Shown: positions 26,181-34,283 of the stretch, piece by piece
How the letters are laid out: the number at the start of each line of letters is the position of its first letter
Numbering within the stretch: the stretch's first letter is position 1
Assembly (NCBI RefSeq): GCF_018130165.1
Contig: NZ_JAFCLZ010000020.1
Location: 1 to 64,000, forward strand
Direction of reading: 5' to 3'
DNA from: Bradyrhizobium sp. JYMT SZCCT0180
GTDB taxonomy: Bacteria > Pseudomonadota > Alphaproteobacteria > Rhizobiales > Xanthobacteraceae
Length of the DNA: 64,000 nt
Notes under the pieces: model-generated
Databases searched by the model: none
Told to the model about the DNA's origin: nothing
The model's input: the letters and a program-made list of their open reading frames with translations, nothing else
Position numbers and translations under genes: made by a program

Positions 26181-27337
26181 GGCGTGGCCGGCAAGCCGAT
26201 CGTTGATCCCTGCACCACCCGCCGGGAACGGGCGGTCGAAACAGGCGAAAGCACGGTACCGGGCGCGGACGCCAAAATAGGCTGCCATGTCGCATTCCAA
26301 CGCGTCAGCGCAGAACCGTTGCCGTCGAAGGCCATATCGAGAAAAGCCAGCGTGAGGTCCGCCGTGGCGGCCTTCACTTTCGGGTTGAGGGCCGGACCGC
26401 CCGTGAACGAGCGGTCTGTGAATATGCTGTGCGACCCGCCTTCGAATACGGCGAGCAGCTTGCGCGGTGCGGCCATTGCGTCGAAAACCGCGAGCCGATC
26501 GGCTGCGGGCGAGTAGTACCCGGGAATCTGGATGACATCATTGGTGGCGGTCACGTGCAGGGTCGGAACCGTGATTTTGCCCAGCACCGAAGCCAGATCG
26601 GTTTCACCGTAGAACGGCGGCGCGGAGATCACGATCGCCGCGGCAAAACGCGGGTCGCGGGCTTCGACCCACTGCCCTTCGCGCATCACGCGCGCGCCGA
26701 CGGCAAGCAGCGCCGTGTTCGCGCCATAGGAATGACCAGCCGCCACGATACGCCGACGGTCGATCTGGGCGCCGTAGGGGCCGACGCCGCCGAGCAGCAC
26801 GCGGTCCAGCGCGAAGCGCAAATCCCAGACCCGGGCAAGCGCCTCGCTCTCGTGAGCCGCTCGCTGCAAACGGTCGACGACGGTAAGGGGATTGCCGACC
26901 CAGAGCGACGAGTCGCTGCCCGCGTGCTGAACATGCAGGCTGGCAACGCCGCGCGCGGCCCAATATTTGCCGAGATAGCTATATCCCCGACGGGAGCCAC
27001 CCATCCCATGGGAGAACACAATGAGCGGCACGCGCGCTCCCGGCGCGATATTCGCGGGCCAGTGCAGGCGCGCGGGAATGGTCCGCGAACGCGTCGGGTC
27101 GACCCACTCGAAATCAACGACGCGAAAAGCGGGCGCCACGGCCTCCGCTGCCGCGGGTTTGACCGGAACGGCGGCTGTGATTGCGACGGCGAGCAGCATG
27201 GCGCTGAGGCCCCGCCGCGTGATGGTCGCTGGCGCGTCTTCGCCGGACCGTCGGGACCGCCAGGTTGTACCGTCCTGACCGACTGCAGCGGACTGAACAC
27301 GCCGCAACGAAGCACCGCCGCCAATCCTGCTTTCCAT
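26177..27337 (-). CDS. Exported alpha/beta hydrolase (PAF-acetylhydrolase/dienelactone-hydrolase-like)
   Basis: The 386-residue enzyme has the nucleophile elbow GHSYGAN (Ser at about 203), the oxyanion motif VFSHGMGGSRRGY, a candidate acid residue in TATNDVIQIPG and the catalytic histidine in EGGSHSIF. Residues 38-64 form a Tat-like signal (ITRRGLSAMLLAVAITAAV, then PAAAEA). The start ATG has GAGG 4 bases upstream. It overlaps the following lipoprotein gene by ATGA and is divergent from a TetR regulator, whose two operator-like palindromes occupy the shared promoter. An esterase or lipase acting in the periplasm is the best guess. Confidence 0.85.
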   Translation of the reverse strand: MESRIGGGASLRRVQSAAVGQDGTTWRSRRSGEDAPATITRRGLSAMLLAVAITAAVPVKPAAAEAVAPAFRVVDFEWVDPTRSRTIPARLHWPANIAPGARVPLIVFSHGMGGSRRGYSYLGKYWAARGVASLHVQHAGSDSSLWVGNPLTVVDRLQRAAHESEALARVWDLRFALDRVLLGGVGPYGAQIDRRRIVAAGHSYGANTALLAVGARVMREGQWVEARDPRFAAAIVISAPPFYGETDLASVLGKITVPTLHVTATNDVIQIPGYYSPAADRLAVFDAMAAPRKLLAVFEGGSHSIFTDRSFTGGPALNPKVKAATADLTLAFLDMAFDGNGSALTRWNATWQPILASAPGTVLSPVSTARSRRVVQGSTIGLPATP

Positions 27338-27357
27338 GCTGCCTCACCTTGAACACA

Positions 27358-27375
27358 ATTCGCACTGGGTGTAAT
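27358..27375. promoter_or_regulatory. Operator-like palindrome 1 between hydrolase and TetR genes
   Basis: ATTCGCACTGGGTGTAAT is an imperfect palindrome (ATT..GCAC / GTGT..AAT). A near copy lies 24 bases downstream. Both sit in the 95-base gap between the divergent genes, a typical place for a TetR operator. Confidence 0.6.
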
Positions 27376-27381
27376 ATTGTA

Positions 27382-27398
27382 ATTGCACTTGGTGTAAT
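27382..27398. promoter_or_regulatory. Operator-like palindrome 2 between hydrolase and TetR genes
   Basis: ATTGCACTTGGTGTAAT has arms ATTGCAC and GTGTAAT around TTG, matching in 6 of 7 pairs. With palindrome 1 it forms a tandem pair spaced by a little over two helical turns. Confidence 0.6.
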
Positions 27399-27432
27399 TT
27401 TGCAAGGAAATATATTCGTGCCACAAGAGGCC

Positions 27433-28035
27433 ATGGAGAATACGTCCCCCAAGGAGGAAGGCCTGCGGGAGCGGAAGCGGCGCGAGACGCTGCATCGCAT
27501 CGCCGAGCAAGGCCTGAAACTGTTTCTGACCCACGGCTACGAGGCCACCACGCTCGATGCGATCGCGGAGGCCGCGGGGATCTCGCGGCGAACGTTCTTC
27601 TACTACTTCAAGTCCAAGGAAGAGATTCTGCTGGCGTGGCAGGATGGCGGTTTCAACGAGACCCTGCGAGCCGCACTGCTGGAGCAATCGACCAAACAGT
27701 CACCCCTCAACGCCGTGAAGAACGCCTTGCTGGAGCTGACGTTGCGCTTTCAGGCCGACTACAAGCAAACCAGGGTGATCGAACGCCTGATGTGCGCGAA
27801 CGAGGCGCTTCGCATACGACACCAGGCGAAATATGTAGAGAAAGAACAAGCGGTATTCGACGCGCTCTGCCAGATGTGGCCGCAGCCCAAGCGGCAGCCG
27901 GCGCTCCGCATCGTCGCGATGATGTCGATCGGAGCACTACGTCTCGCGATCGATAACTGGAACCGCGACCAGGGAAAGCGACCTATCGCCGTTTACCTCA
28001 AGGAGGCTTTCGCCGACCTGAAATCGGCGATTTGA
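27433..28035 (+). CDS. TetR-family transcriptional regulator
   Basis: The 200-residue protein has a TetR helix-turn-helix in residues 15-60 (GLKLFLTHGYEATTLDAIAE, then GISRRTFFYYFKSKEEILL), followed by a helical ligand-binding domain. The divergent hydrolase-lipoprotein operon is the likely target, and the paired palindromes in between are likely operators that also give autoregulation. I marked the ATG start, but a GTG five codons earlier has AAGGA at a better distance and may be the true start. Confidence 0.9.
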   Translation: MENTSPKEEGLRERKRRETLHRIAEQGLKLFLTHGYEATTLDAIAEAAGISRRTFFYYFKSKEEILLAWQDGGFNETLRAALLEQSTKQSPLNAVKNALLELTLRFQADYKQTRVIERLMCANEALRIRHQAKYVEKEQAVFDALCQMWPQPKRQPALRIVAMMSIGALRLAIDNWNRDQGKRPIAVYLKEAFADLKSAI

Positions 28036-28059
28036 AGCCCGTCGGCCGAACGGCCACCA

Positions 28060-28686
28060 CTAACGCGCCGGGGCCGGCGCTCCTGGTGGCGGCGCGAGCG
28101 CGGGCGTCGTCGTCTTCTTTGGCGCAGGCGCTTTCGGAGCGGGCTGCTTCATCGCCGCCGCTTGCGCCGGCAGATATTTCGCAATGATGGCCGGATCGAG
28201 GGTTGCTATCGAAGTATCCGGCAGCCGGGTCCAGATCTCATCCTTGCCCAATAGCGAGAAGCCGAGATAGCCGCGCATGGTCAAAGTCTGTCCGTCGGGA
28301 CTGACCGTCATCTTGGCTTTGTAGATCTTGCCGTCGCGCGGATCGAGCACATTGCCGTTCTCGTATTTCAGTCCGTCTCGCTTCATGTCGCGGATGAAGG
28401 AGAGCCCGAGCCACGGCTGATCTTTTCGATCGTCGGTGCATTTTGAGCAGACCGGATTGGGAGCATCGCCCGGCTCAGGAAAAAGCTTGGCAAACGCCCC
28501 TTCATAGATGCCGTCGCGATCGACCACCAGAAACCATCCGACCGGCTTTCCCTTCTCGACCTTTTGCCACAGCCCGGCGGCTGACGGCTCCGCCGTTTGC
28601 GCAGCAAGTTCGCAAACGAACGCAAGCCCCATCACGATCGGCAATATCAGTCGAACCACAGAAAGCGCACTTCGCATCGTCATCAC
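28060..28686 (-). CDS. Exported DUF2147 protein
   Basis: The 208-residue protein has a signal peptide (VVRLILPIVMGLAFVCELAAQ) followed by a DUF2147 domain: AGLWQKVEKG, then GIYEGAFAKLF, NPVCSKCTDDRKDQPWLGLS with a CxxC pair, VLDPRDGKIYKAKM and MRGYLGFSLLGKDEIW. DUF2147 proteins are periplasmic and of unknown role. The last 35 residues are rich in Pro, Ala and Lys. It is convergent with the TetR gene. Confidence 0.85.
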   Translation of the reverse strand: MMTMRSALSVVRLILPIVMGLAFVCELAAQTAEPSAAGLWQKVEKGKPVGWFLVVDRDGIYEGAFAKLFPEPGDAPNPVCSKCTDDRKDQPWLGLSFIRDMKRDGLKYENGNVLDPRDGKIYKAKMTVSPDGQTLTMRGYLGFSLLGKDEIWTRLPDTSIATLDPAIIAKYLPAQAAAMKQPAPKAPAPKKTTTPALAPPPGAPAPAR

Positions 28687-28858
28687 CTGACTAATTCACA
28701 AAATGAATGGCCGCAGACTAAGGCCATTTCGCGGACGGTTCCAGTGCCTGGACGGACGAACGCGAGACGGCGGCGAGCGAGCCGCGGCCATTCGGTCATA
28801 TTTTCGTTGGAATCATCTCCGGCAGGAGCCAGGAACCGGCTCGATACGCCAACCGGCT

Positions 28859-30160
28859 TCAAAGGCTGCCTCCGCATTGGTTGGTCTTGGTATTGTAGTT
28901 GCCGCACTTCTTGCCAACCCAGTCGCCGATCAGGTCCCTGGAGCCCTCGAGTTCGCTCGACCATGCATCGCCGGCCACCAGGCCCGGGGCCCTCCACACC
29001 ACGTCGAACTGACCATTGATTTTGACTTCACCAATGAACACCGGCTTGGTGATGTGATGGTTCGGAAGCATCTTCGCGATACCGCCGGTCAGATTTGGAG
29101 TTTCGATGCCGGGCAGCGCGTCGATCACCTTGTCGGCGTCGGTCGACTTCACCTTCTCGACCGCCTTCACCCACATGTTGAAGCCGATATAGGTGGCCTC
29201 CATCGGATCGTTGGTGTCGCGCTTCGGATTCTTGGTATGGGCTTGCCAGGCCTTGATGAACTTCTCGTTGGCCGGATCCTTGATCGACTGGAAATAATTC
29301 CAGGCGGCCAGATGGCCGAGCAGCGGCCTGGTGTCGATGCCGGCGAGTTCTTCTTCGCCGACCGAGAACGCGACAACCGGAATGTCGCTCGCCTTGATGC
29401 CCTGGTTGCCGAGCTCCTTGTAGAAGGGAACGTTGGCGTCGCCGTTGATGGTGGAGACAACAGCGGTCTTCTTGCCGGCCGAGCCGAACTTCTTGATGTC
29501 GGCCACGATCGTCCGCCAGTTCGAATGACCGAACGGCGTGTAATTGATCATGATGTCTTCCTGCGCGACGCCTTTCGACTTCAAGTAGGCTTCGAGGATC
29601 CTGTTGGTGGTGCGCGGATAGACGTAGTCGGTGCCGGCCAGCACCCAGCGCTTCACCTTTTCGTGCTTCATCAGATAGTCGACCGCGGGGATCGCCTGCT
29701 GGTTCGGCGCCGCACCGGTGTAGAACACGTTGCGCTCGCTCTCTTCACCCTCGTACTGCACGGGGTAGAACAGGATCGAGTTCAGTTCCTTGAACACCGG
29801 AAGCACGGATTTACGCGACACCGAGGTCCAGCAGCCGAATACGACGGCGACCTTGTTCTTGGTGATCAGCTCGCGGGCCTTTTCCGCAAACAGCGGCCAG
29901 TTCGACGCCGGGTCGACCACGACGGCCTCGAGCTTCTTGCCGAGCACGCCGCCCTTCTTGTTCTGCTCGTCGATCAGGAAGAGGACGGTATCCTTCAGCG
30001 TGGTTTCGCTGATGGCCATGGTGCCGGAGAGCGAATGCAGGACGCCGACCTTGATGGTGGCGTCCGAACTCTCGCCACCGACGGCGTTACCCGCCGGCAG
30101 CAGGGGGCACAAAAACAAGATGACCGCGCACCGCCTCACTCGGTTCGACCAACGTTTCAC
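28859..30160 (-). CDS. urtA: Urea-type ABC transporter substrate-binding protein UrtA
   Basis: UrtA is the periplasmic binding protein of the UrtABCDE urea transporter (type I fold, LivJ-like). The protein has TIKVGVLHSLSGTMAISETT, the VFGCWTSVSRKSVLPVF segment, the NQQAIPAVDYL motif and DPMEATYIGFNMW, all characteristic of UrtA/FmdD rather than amino-acid-binding LivJ. No ATG fits. I chose the GTG with GGAGA 5 bases upstream, which gives a signal peptide VKRWSNRVRRCAVILFLCPL and 433 residues; a TTG 23 codons earlier gives an implausible leader. No urtBCDE genes are adjacent, so the permease must be elsewhere or the protein has another partner. Confidence 0.88.
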   Translation of the reverse strand: MKRWSNRVRRCAVILFLCPLLPAGNAVGGESSDATIKVGVLHSLSGTMAISETTLKDTVLFLIDEQNKKGGVLGKKLEAVVVDPASNWPLFAEKARELITKNKVAVVFGCWTSVSRKSVLPVFKELNSILFYPVQYEGEESERNVFYTGAAPNQQAIPAVDYLMKHEKVKRWVLAGTDYVYPRTTNRILEAYLKSKGVAQEDIMINYTPFGHSNWRTIVADIKKFGSAGKKTAVVSTINGDANVPFYKELGNQGIKASDIPVVAFSVGEEELAGIDTRPLLGHLAAWNYFQSIKDPANEKFIKAWQAHTKNPKRDTNDPMEATYIGFNMWVKAVEKVKSTDADKVIDALPGIETPNLTGGIAKMLPNHHITKPVFIGEVKINGQFDVVWRAPGLVAGDAWSSELEGSRDLIGDWVGKKCGNYNTKTNQCGGSL

Positions 30161-30254
30161 GGTGCTCTCCGAATGGGACAGCTCAGGGGCGCTTGCTGTA
30201 AAATGAACGTCAGTCGAACTCTTAGTCAAACACTTTCGTCAGAGGCGCCCTCTG

Positions 30255-31283
30255 TCAGTTGACGCCGAGCTTCTTCTGCAGACTCGAAGACGAGGTCGTG
30301 TACTGGAAGACGAGGCGCTTGTCCGGGTAGACGTAGCGGTGCGCCTTCTGCGCCATCAGTGCGCCCTCGTGGAATCCGCTCAGGATCAGCTTCAGCTTGC
30401 CCGGATAGGTGTTGATGTCGCCGATCGCAAAAATGCCGGATACGTTGGTCTCGAAGGCGGCGGTTTCGACCGGCACCAGGTTGTTCTCGAGCGCAACGCC
30501 CCAGTTCGCAACCGGTCCGAGCTTCATGGTCAGCCCGAAGAACGGCAGTATCGTATCGCACTCGACTTTCGAGACCGCGTTGTCGTTGCCTTTCATCATG
30601 GCGCCCGAGAGCTTGCCGCCCTCGCCTTCAAGCGAGGTGACCTGACCGATCTTCAGGTCCATTTTTCCGGAAGCCACCAGTGCGCGCATCTGCTCGACGC
30701 TGTGCGGAGCGGCGCGGAAATCATCGCGCCGGTGCAGCAGCGTCACGTGCTTGGCGATGGGGTGCAGATTGAGCGTCCAGTCGAGTGCGGAATCGCCGCC
30801 GCCGACGATCAGGATATTCTTGTCGCGGAACTGCTCCATCTTGCGCACCGCGTAGAACACCGAGGTGCCCTCATAGGCCTCGATGCCCGGCACCGGCGGG
30901 CGCTTGGGCTGGAACGAGCCGCCGCCCGCGGAGATCACGACCACCTTGCATTCGAACACCTGGCCGGCGTCGGTGGTGACGCGAAAGAGCGGATCGCCGA
31001 TCTTCTCGATCGTCTCCACCATCTCGTTGAGGTGAAAGGTCGGATTGAACGGCTTGATCTGCTCCAGCAGCGCGTCGGTGAGGCCCTGGCCGGTGACAAA
31101 GGGAATGCCGGGAATGTCGTAGATCGGCTTTTCCGGATAGAGCTCGGCGCACTGGCCGCCGATCTTGTCGAGAATGTCGACCAGATGCGTCTTCATATCG
31201 AGGAGGCCCAGTTCGAACACGGCGAATAGTCCGCAAGGACCTGCACCAATAATCAGCACATCGGTTTTGATCGCTTCGCTCAT
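30255..31283 (-). CDS. Ferredoxin-NADP(+) reductase, thioredoxin-reductase-like type
   Basis: This 342-residue flavoprotein moves electrons between NADPH and ferredoxin. It has the FAD motif VLIIGAGPCGLFAVFELG at residues 9-26 and the NADP motif ILIVGGGDSALDWTLNL. It lacks the redox CxxC of thioredoxin reductase, and the GIFAIGDINTYPGKLKLI motif and C-terminal extension are typical of the YumC/RpFNR class known from Bacillus and Rhodopseudomonas. A 2Fe-2S ferredoxin gene lies 1.8 kb away and is a possible partner. It reads in the same direction as urtA, 94 bases upstream of the chosen urtA start. Confidence 0.93.
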   Translation of the reverse strand: MSEAIKTDVLIIGAGPCGLFAVFELGLLDMKTHLVDILDKIGGQCAELYPEKPIYDIPGIPFVTGQGLTDALLEQIKPFNPTFHLNEMVETIEKIGDPLFRVTTDAGQVFECKVVVISAGGGSFQPKRPPVPGIEAYEGTSVFYAVRKMEQFRDKNILIVGGGDSALDWTLNLHPIAKHVTLLHRRDDFRAAPHSVEQMRALVASGKMDLKIGQVTSLEGEGGKLSGAMMKGNDNAVSKVECDTILPFFGLTMKLGPVANWGVALENNLVPVETAAFETNVSGIFAIGDINTYPGKLKLILSGFHEGALMAQKAHRYVYPDKRLVFQYTTSSSSLQKKLGVN

Positions 31284-31462
31284 CTCAGCTTCTTTTCGGT
31301 TGGACCAAGCCGATGGCCTGGGCGGCGCTTCTGGGGCAGCGTCTGTCTAGCCAACGCCGGTGGAACAGGAAAGCCATAATATGGCAGGTGGCCTTCGCCT
31401 CAACCCCTTGCCGGAGCAGGATAACTGGGCTGTAACAACGTGAAACGTTCGGAGACCGCCCC

Positions 31463-31918
31463 GTGAACGCCCCTGCCCGCCTCGATTCAACGCCGCGCCT
31501 GGAGGATTTCCCCTACCGGCTGACCGACAATGTGCGTTTCGCCGACCTCGACCCCAACCAGCACGTCAACAACGCTGTTTATGCGACCTATTTCGAAACC
31601 GGCCGCGTCACGCTGATGAAGGACCGCAGCTATGGGCTGATGCCGGACGGCGTCAGCTGGATCATGGTCCGGCTCGACATCCATTTTCGCGCCGAGCTGC
31701 GCTGGCCGGGCACCATCGAGATGGGGCTCGGGGTGGTGAAATTCGGCCGCACCTCCGTGACCTTCGATCAGGTGGTGTTCTCCGAAGGAGTATGCGTCGC
31801 CTCGGCGCAATCGGTATCGGTGCTGCTCGATGAGGCGACGCGAAAGCCGACACCGCTGACCGAGGAGATCATCGGAAACTTCCAGCGCTGGCTGCGGCGC
31901 GGAATGGACGGACGATAG
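31463..31918 (+). CDS. Acyl-CoA thioesterase (hot-dog fold, 4HBT type)
   Basis: The 151-residue protein has the 4-hydroxybenzoyl-CoA thioesterase signature VRFADLDPNQHVNNAVYATYFE, with the catalytic aspartate in DLDPNQHVNN. The remaining hot-dog strands are present (WIMVRLDIHFRAELRWPGTI). It hydrolyses acyl-CoA thioesters; the acyl chain is not predictable. Its TAG stop overlaps the GTG start of the next gene by one base, so the two are coupled. Confidence 0.9.
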   Translation: MNAPARLDSTPRLEDFPYRLTDNVRFADLDPNQHVNNAVYATYFETGRVTLMKDRSYGLMPDGVSWIMVRLDIHFRAELRWPGTIEMGLGVVKFGRTSVTFDQVVFSEGVCVASAQSVSVLLDEATRKPTPLTEEIIGNFQRWLRRGMDGR

Positions 31919-33024
31919 TGCGCGCCGCGCTGCTGGCGGTGTTGATCGTCTCCGCGACGATGCAGCCCGCCGCGGCCGATGGATTTTTTCGCGAGGATTT
32001 GCGCATTCCGATGGCGGCTGCGGAAACGGCGGGCCTTGAGGCAATGCTGGTGCGGCCCTCGGGCAGCGGACGCTTTCCGCTGGCGCTGATCAGCCACGGC
32101 GCACCGCGCGATCCCACCGCGCGAGCCACCATGTCGCCATATGGAATGTACCGGCAGGCGATCGAATTCGCGCGGCGCGGTTTCGCGGCGCTGGTCGTGA
32201 TGCGGCGAGGCTATGGCGACTCCGGCGGCCAGTATGCCGAGAGCAACGGCCGCTGCGCCAATCGTGATTATTTGCGATCGGCCCGGGCGTCTACCGAAGA
32301 TTTGGCCGCCGCGATCCGGGCCATGCAGGGCCGTACCGACGTTTCCACCAACGGCATGATCGCGGTCGGCTCCTCGGCGGGCGGCTTTGCCAGCATCGCG
32401 CTCGCCGCCACTGCGCCGCCCGGCCTCGTCGCAGCGATCAGCTTCGCCGGCGGGCGCGGTTCACGTGCCGATGACGATGTCTGCGACGAGGCGGCATTGG
32501 TGCGGGCATTTGCGGCTCTGGGCCGGACGTCGCGAATTCCGATGCTGTGGATCTATGCAGAGAACGACAAGTTCTTTCGCCCCGACCTCGCGCACCGGAT
32601 GCACGCAGCATTCACCGGCGCCGGCGGCCGCGCTGAATTGATTGACGCTCCGGCGTTCCGCGACGACGGCCACACGCTCTTCTCAAGGGGCATTCCGCTC
32701 TGGACCCCGATGGTCGATCGCTTCCTGCACGCGCAGAATCTGGGAACGCGGGAACTGGCCGCAGCACCGCTTCCGGCAGCGCTGTCGCCGCCGCCCCGGT
32801 TGGGTGAGAAAGGTCGTTCGGCCTTTGCAGATTATTTGTCCGCGAGCCCTCACAAGGCTTTTGCGGTGTCCCCGACCGGAAGCTTCGGCTACCGCGCCGG
32901 GCAGCGGTCCGCCGTCGCGGCGCAGGACGCAGCCCTTGCCGCATGCGCAAAGCCTGGCGCCGACTGCGCGGTTTATGCGGTCGATGAGGGACTGGTCGAA
33001 AGGGAGCGCGCCGGAGCGCGCTGA
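31918..33024 (+). CDS. Exported alpha/beta hydrolase (dienelactone hydrolase-like)
   Basis: The 368-residue protein opens with a short signal peptide (VRAALLAVLIVSATMQPAAA). The hydrolase core has ALISHGAPRDPTARA, MRRGYGDSGGQYAES, the nucleophile elbow VGSSAGGFAS, an acid residue in WIYAENDKFF and a histidine in FRDDGHTLF. The C-terminal 90 residues, containing FADYLSASPHKAFAVS and a cysteine pair late in the protein, resemble a small stress-response-like DUF4189/caspase-accessory repeat and are atypical. The start is GTG, overlapping the thioesterase stop. The pair may act on related ester substrates on opposite sides of the membrane. Confidence 0.83.
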   Translation: MRAALLAVLIVSATMQPAAADGFFREDLRIPMAAAETAGLEAMLVRPSGSGRFPLALISHGAPRDPTARATMSPYGMYRQAIEFARRGFAALVVMRRGYGDSGGQYAESNGRCANRDYLRSARASTEDLAAAIRAMQGRTDVSTNGMIAVGSSAGGFASIALAATAPPGLVAAISFAGGRGSRADDDVCDEAALVRAFAALGRTSRIPMLWIYAENDKFFRPDLAHRMHAAFTGAGGRAELIDAPAFRDDGHTLFSRGIPLWTPMVDRFLHAQNLGTRELAAAPLPAALSPPPRLGEKGRSAFADYLSASPHKAFAVSPTGSFGYRAGQRSAVAAQDAALAACAKPGADCAVYAVDEGLVERERAGAR

Positions 33025-33050
33025 ACCATCTGGCAGAGCCGGAGCAGGCT

Positions 33051-33371
33051 CTACGCCTGCCGTTCCGGCGTCGAGACCACGAGGCCGTCGAGTTCGTCGG
33101 AAACCTTGATCTGGCACGACAGGCGCGAATTCGGCCGTACGTCGAAGCCGAAATCCAGCATGTCCTCTTCCATCGGCGTGGGCGAGCCGACCTTCTCGCG
33201 CCATTCTTCCTCGACATAGACGTGGCAGGTCGCGCAGGCGCAGGCCCCGCCGCATTCGGCTTCGATGCCCGGAATGGCGTTGCGGATCGCGGCTTCCATC
33301 ACGGTCGCGCCGTTTTCGACTTCAATGGTTCGTTTTTCGCCGGAATGGTCGACAAAGTGGATTTTGGCCAT
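33051..33371 (-). CDS. 2Fe-2S ferredoxin, adrenodoxin type
   Basis: This 106-residue electron carrier has the cluster-binding pattern CGGACACATC with a further cysteine in RLSCQI, and the EEDMLDFGFDVRPNSRLSCQ segment of the vertebrate-type/ISC ferredoxins. Such ferredoxins serve cytochrome P450 systems (PuxB-like) or Fe-S assembly. No P450 or isc gene is adjacent, but a compatible reductase is encoded nearby. It is convergent with the hydrolase gene. Confidence 0.93.
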   Translation of the reverse strand: MAKIHFVDHSGEKRTIEVENGATVMEAAIRNAIPGIEAECGGACACATCHVYVEEEWREKVGSPTPMEEDMLDFGFDVRPNSRLSCQIKVSDELDGLVVSTPERQA

Positions 33372-33512
33372 GATCGCTCGTGCTGCCGGTATAGGTAGGA
33401 GGGTCCCCGGCAGTCCTATAACGGGTCGATCCGCACAGCGCCAGCGGTCGGGACGAAAACCTAAGGGGCTAATTTGGCGGGGTTTTGGCCGGCGTCAAAT
33501 CACAGGCCCGCG

Positions 33513-33890
33513 TCAGGACCGGCGCAGGATCGCCTCGATCGCCGCCCGCGCGCCCGCAATAGCCTCGCCGAGTTCGGCAACGAGCCGGGACGGATCGGCA
33601 CCATCAGCAAGAACCGCCTCCAGCCGGGCGGCGGCTTCCGCCACACCGAAGGCGCCGATCGCGCGGGCCGAACCCTTCAGCGTATGGGCCAGCGCATCGG
33701 CATCTGCCGGCACGGTGGCAAGCATGGCCATCAGCTTGGCCGACTGGGCCGCGAACATTGCCAGCACCTCCTGTTCGAGGCCGGCGTCGTCAAGCGTCAT
33801 GCGCTTAAGGTGTTCGAAATCGATCGGACCGTCATCGGGAGCGAGCGGCGGCGATGGCATCCATTGTACCCGTTCAAGGTGAAGCGGCAT
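33513..33890 (-). CDS. Histidine phosphotransfer (Hpt) domain protein
   Basis: The 125-residue protein is a single Hpt domain. It has DFEHLKRMTLDDAGLEQEVLAMFAAQ, then AHTLKGSARAIGAFGVAEAAARLE, with the phospho-accepting histidine in AHTLKGSA. Stand-alone Hpt proteins relay phosphate between hybrid kinases and response regulators. The family is unspecific and the partner cannot be named. I chose the start at MPLHLERV; the frame is open another 31 codons. A TTAACCAG half-site like that of CtrA lies about 80 bases upstream on the coding strand. Confidence 0.82.
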   Translation of the reverse strand: MPLHLERVQWMPSPPLAPDDGPIDFEHLKRMTLDDAGLEQEVLAMFAAQSAKLMAMLATVPADADALAHTLKGSARAIGAFGVAEAAARLEAVLADGADPSRLVAELGEAIAGARAAIEAILRRS

Positions 33891-34070
33891 GGCCTGACCC
33901 CTGACCCACATCTCCCTGCCGGACCGATCCGGCCAGGGCCGTTTTGGCCACCCAATCACGAAACTGGTTAATGGAACGTTCACCGGAATTGCCGCAACTT
34001 CGCCTACTTTTCGCCGAGGAGTTGCCGCAAAGGACAGCCTCCCACGGGAATTTCGAGTATCCGTAAGGCC

Positions 34071-34111
34071 TTAAGCCACAAAGCTGTTAACGATGATTAA
34101 GAATGTCTTAA
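34071..34111 (+). promoter_or_regulatory. Cluster of CtrA-like TTAA half-sites upstream of the polar coiled-coil gene
   Basis: Four TTAA sequences start at 34071, 34087, 34097 and 34108. The last two form TTAA-N7-TTAA exactly, and the second reads TTAACGAT, 7 of 8 bases of the CtrA half-site TTAACCAT. The cluster lies 173 bases before the start codon. The rest of the 300-base gap holds no gene. Confidence 0.55.
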
Positions 34112-34283
34112 TCGCGACCATTTCATTCGCATCACTCAACCAATAGGATGTTTGCGGATGTAGCGGACAAGCCGCCGACGGGGCGCGGTTGCGTCCGCGT
34201 GGGGGCAAAGATCTGGTTTGGGCTTGCGGGGGCGTTTGCAAGACCAGCTGGACGCGTAAAAAAGTAAGAGGGCTCGACTGAAC

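Noticed and set aside
33966..33975. Single CtrA half-site TTAACCAG upstream of the Hpt gene
   Set aside because: No second TTAA at seven bases; a lone half-site is not enough to claim regulation.
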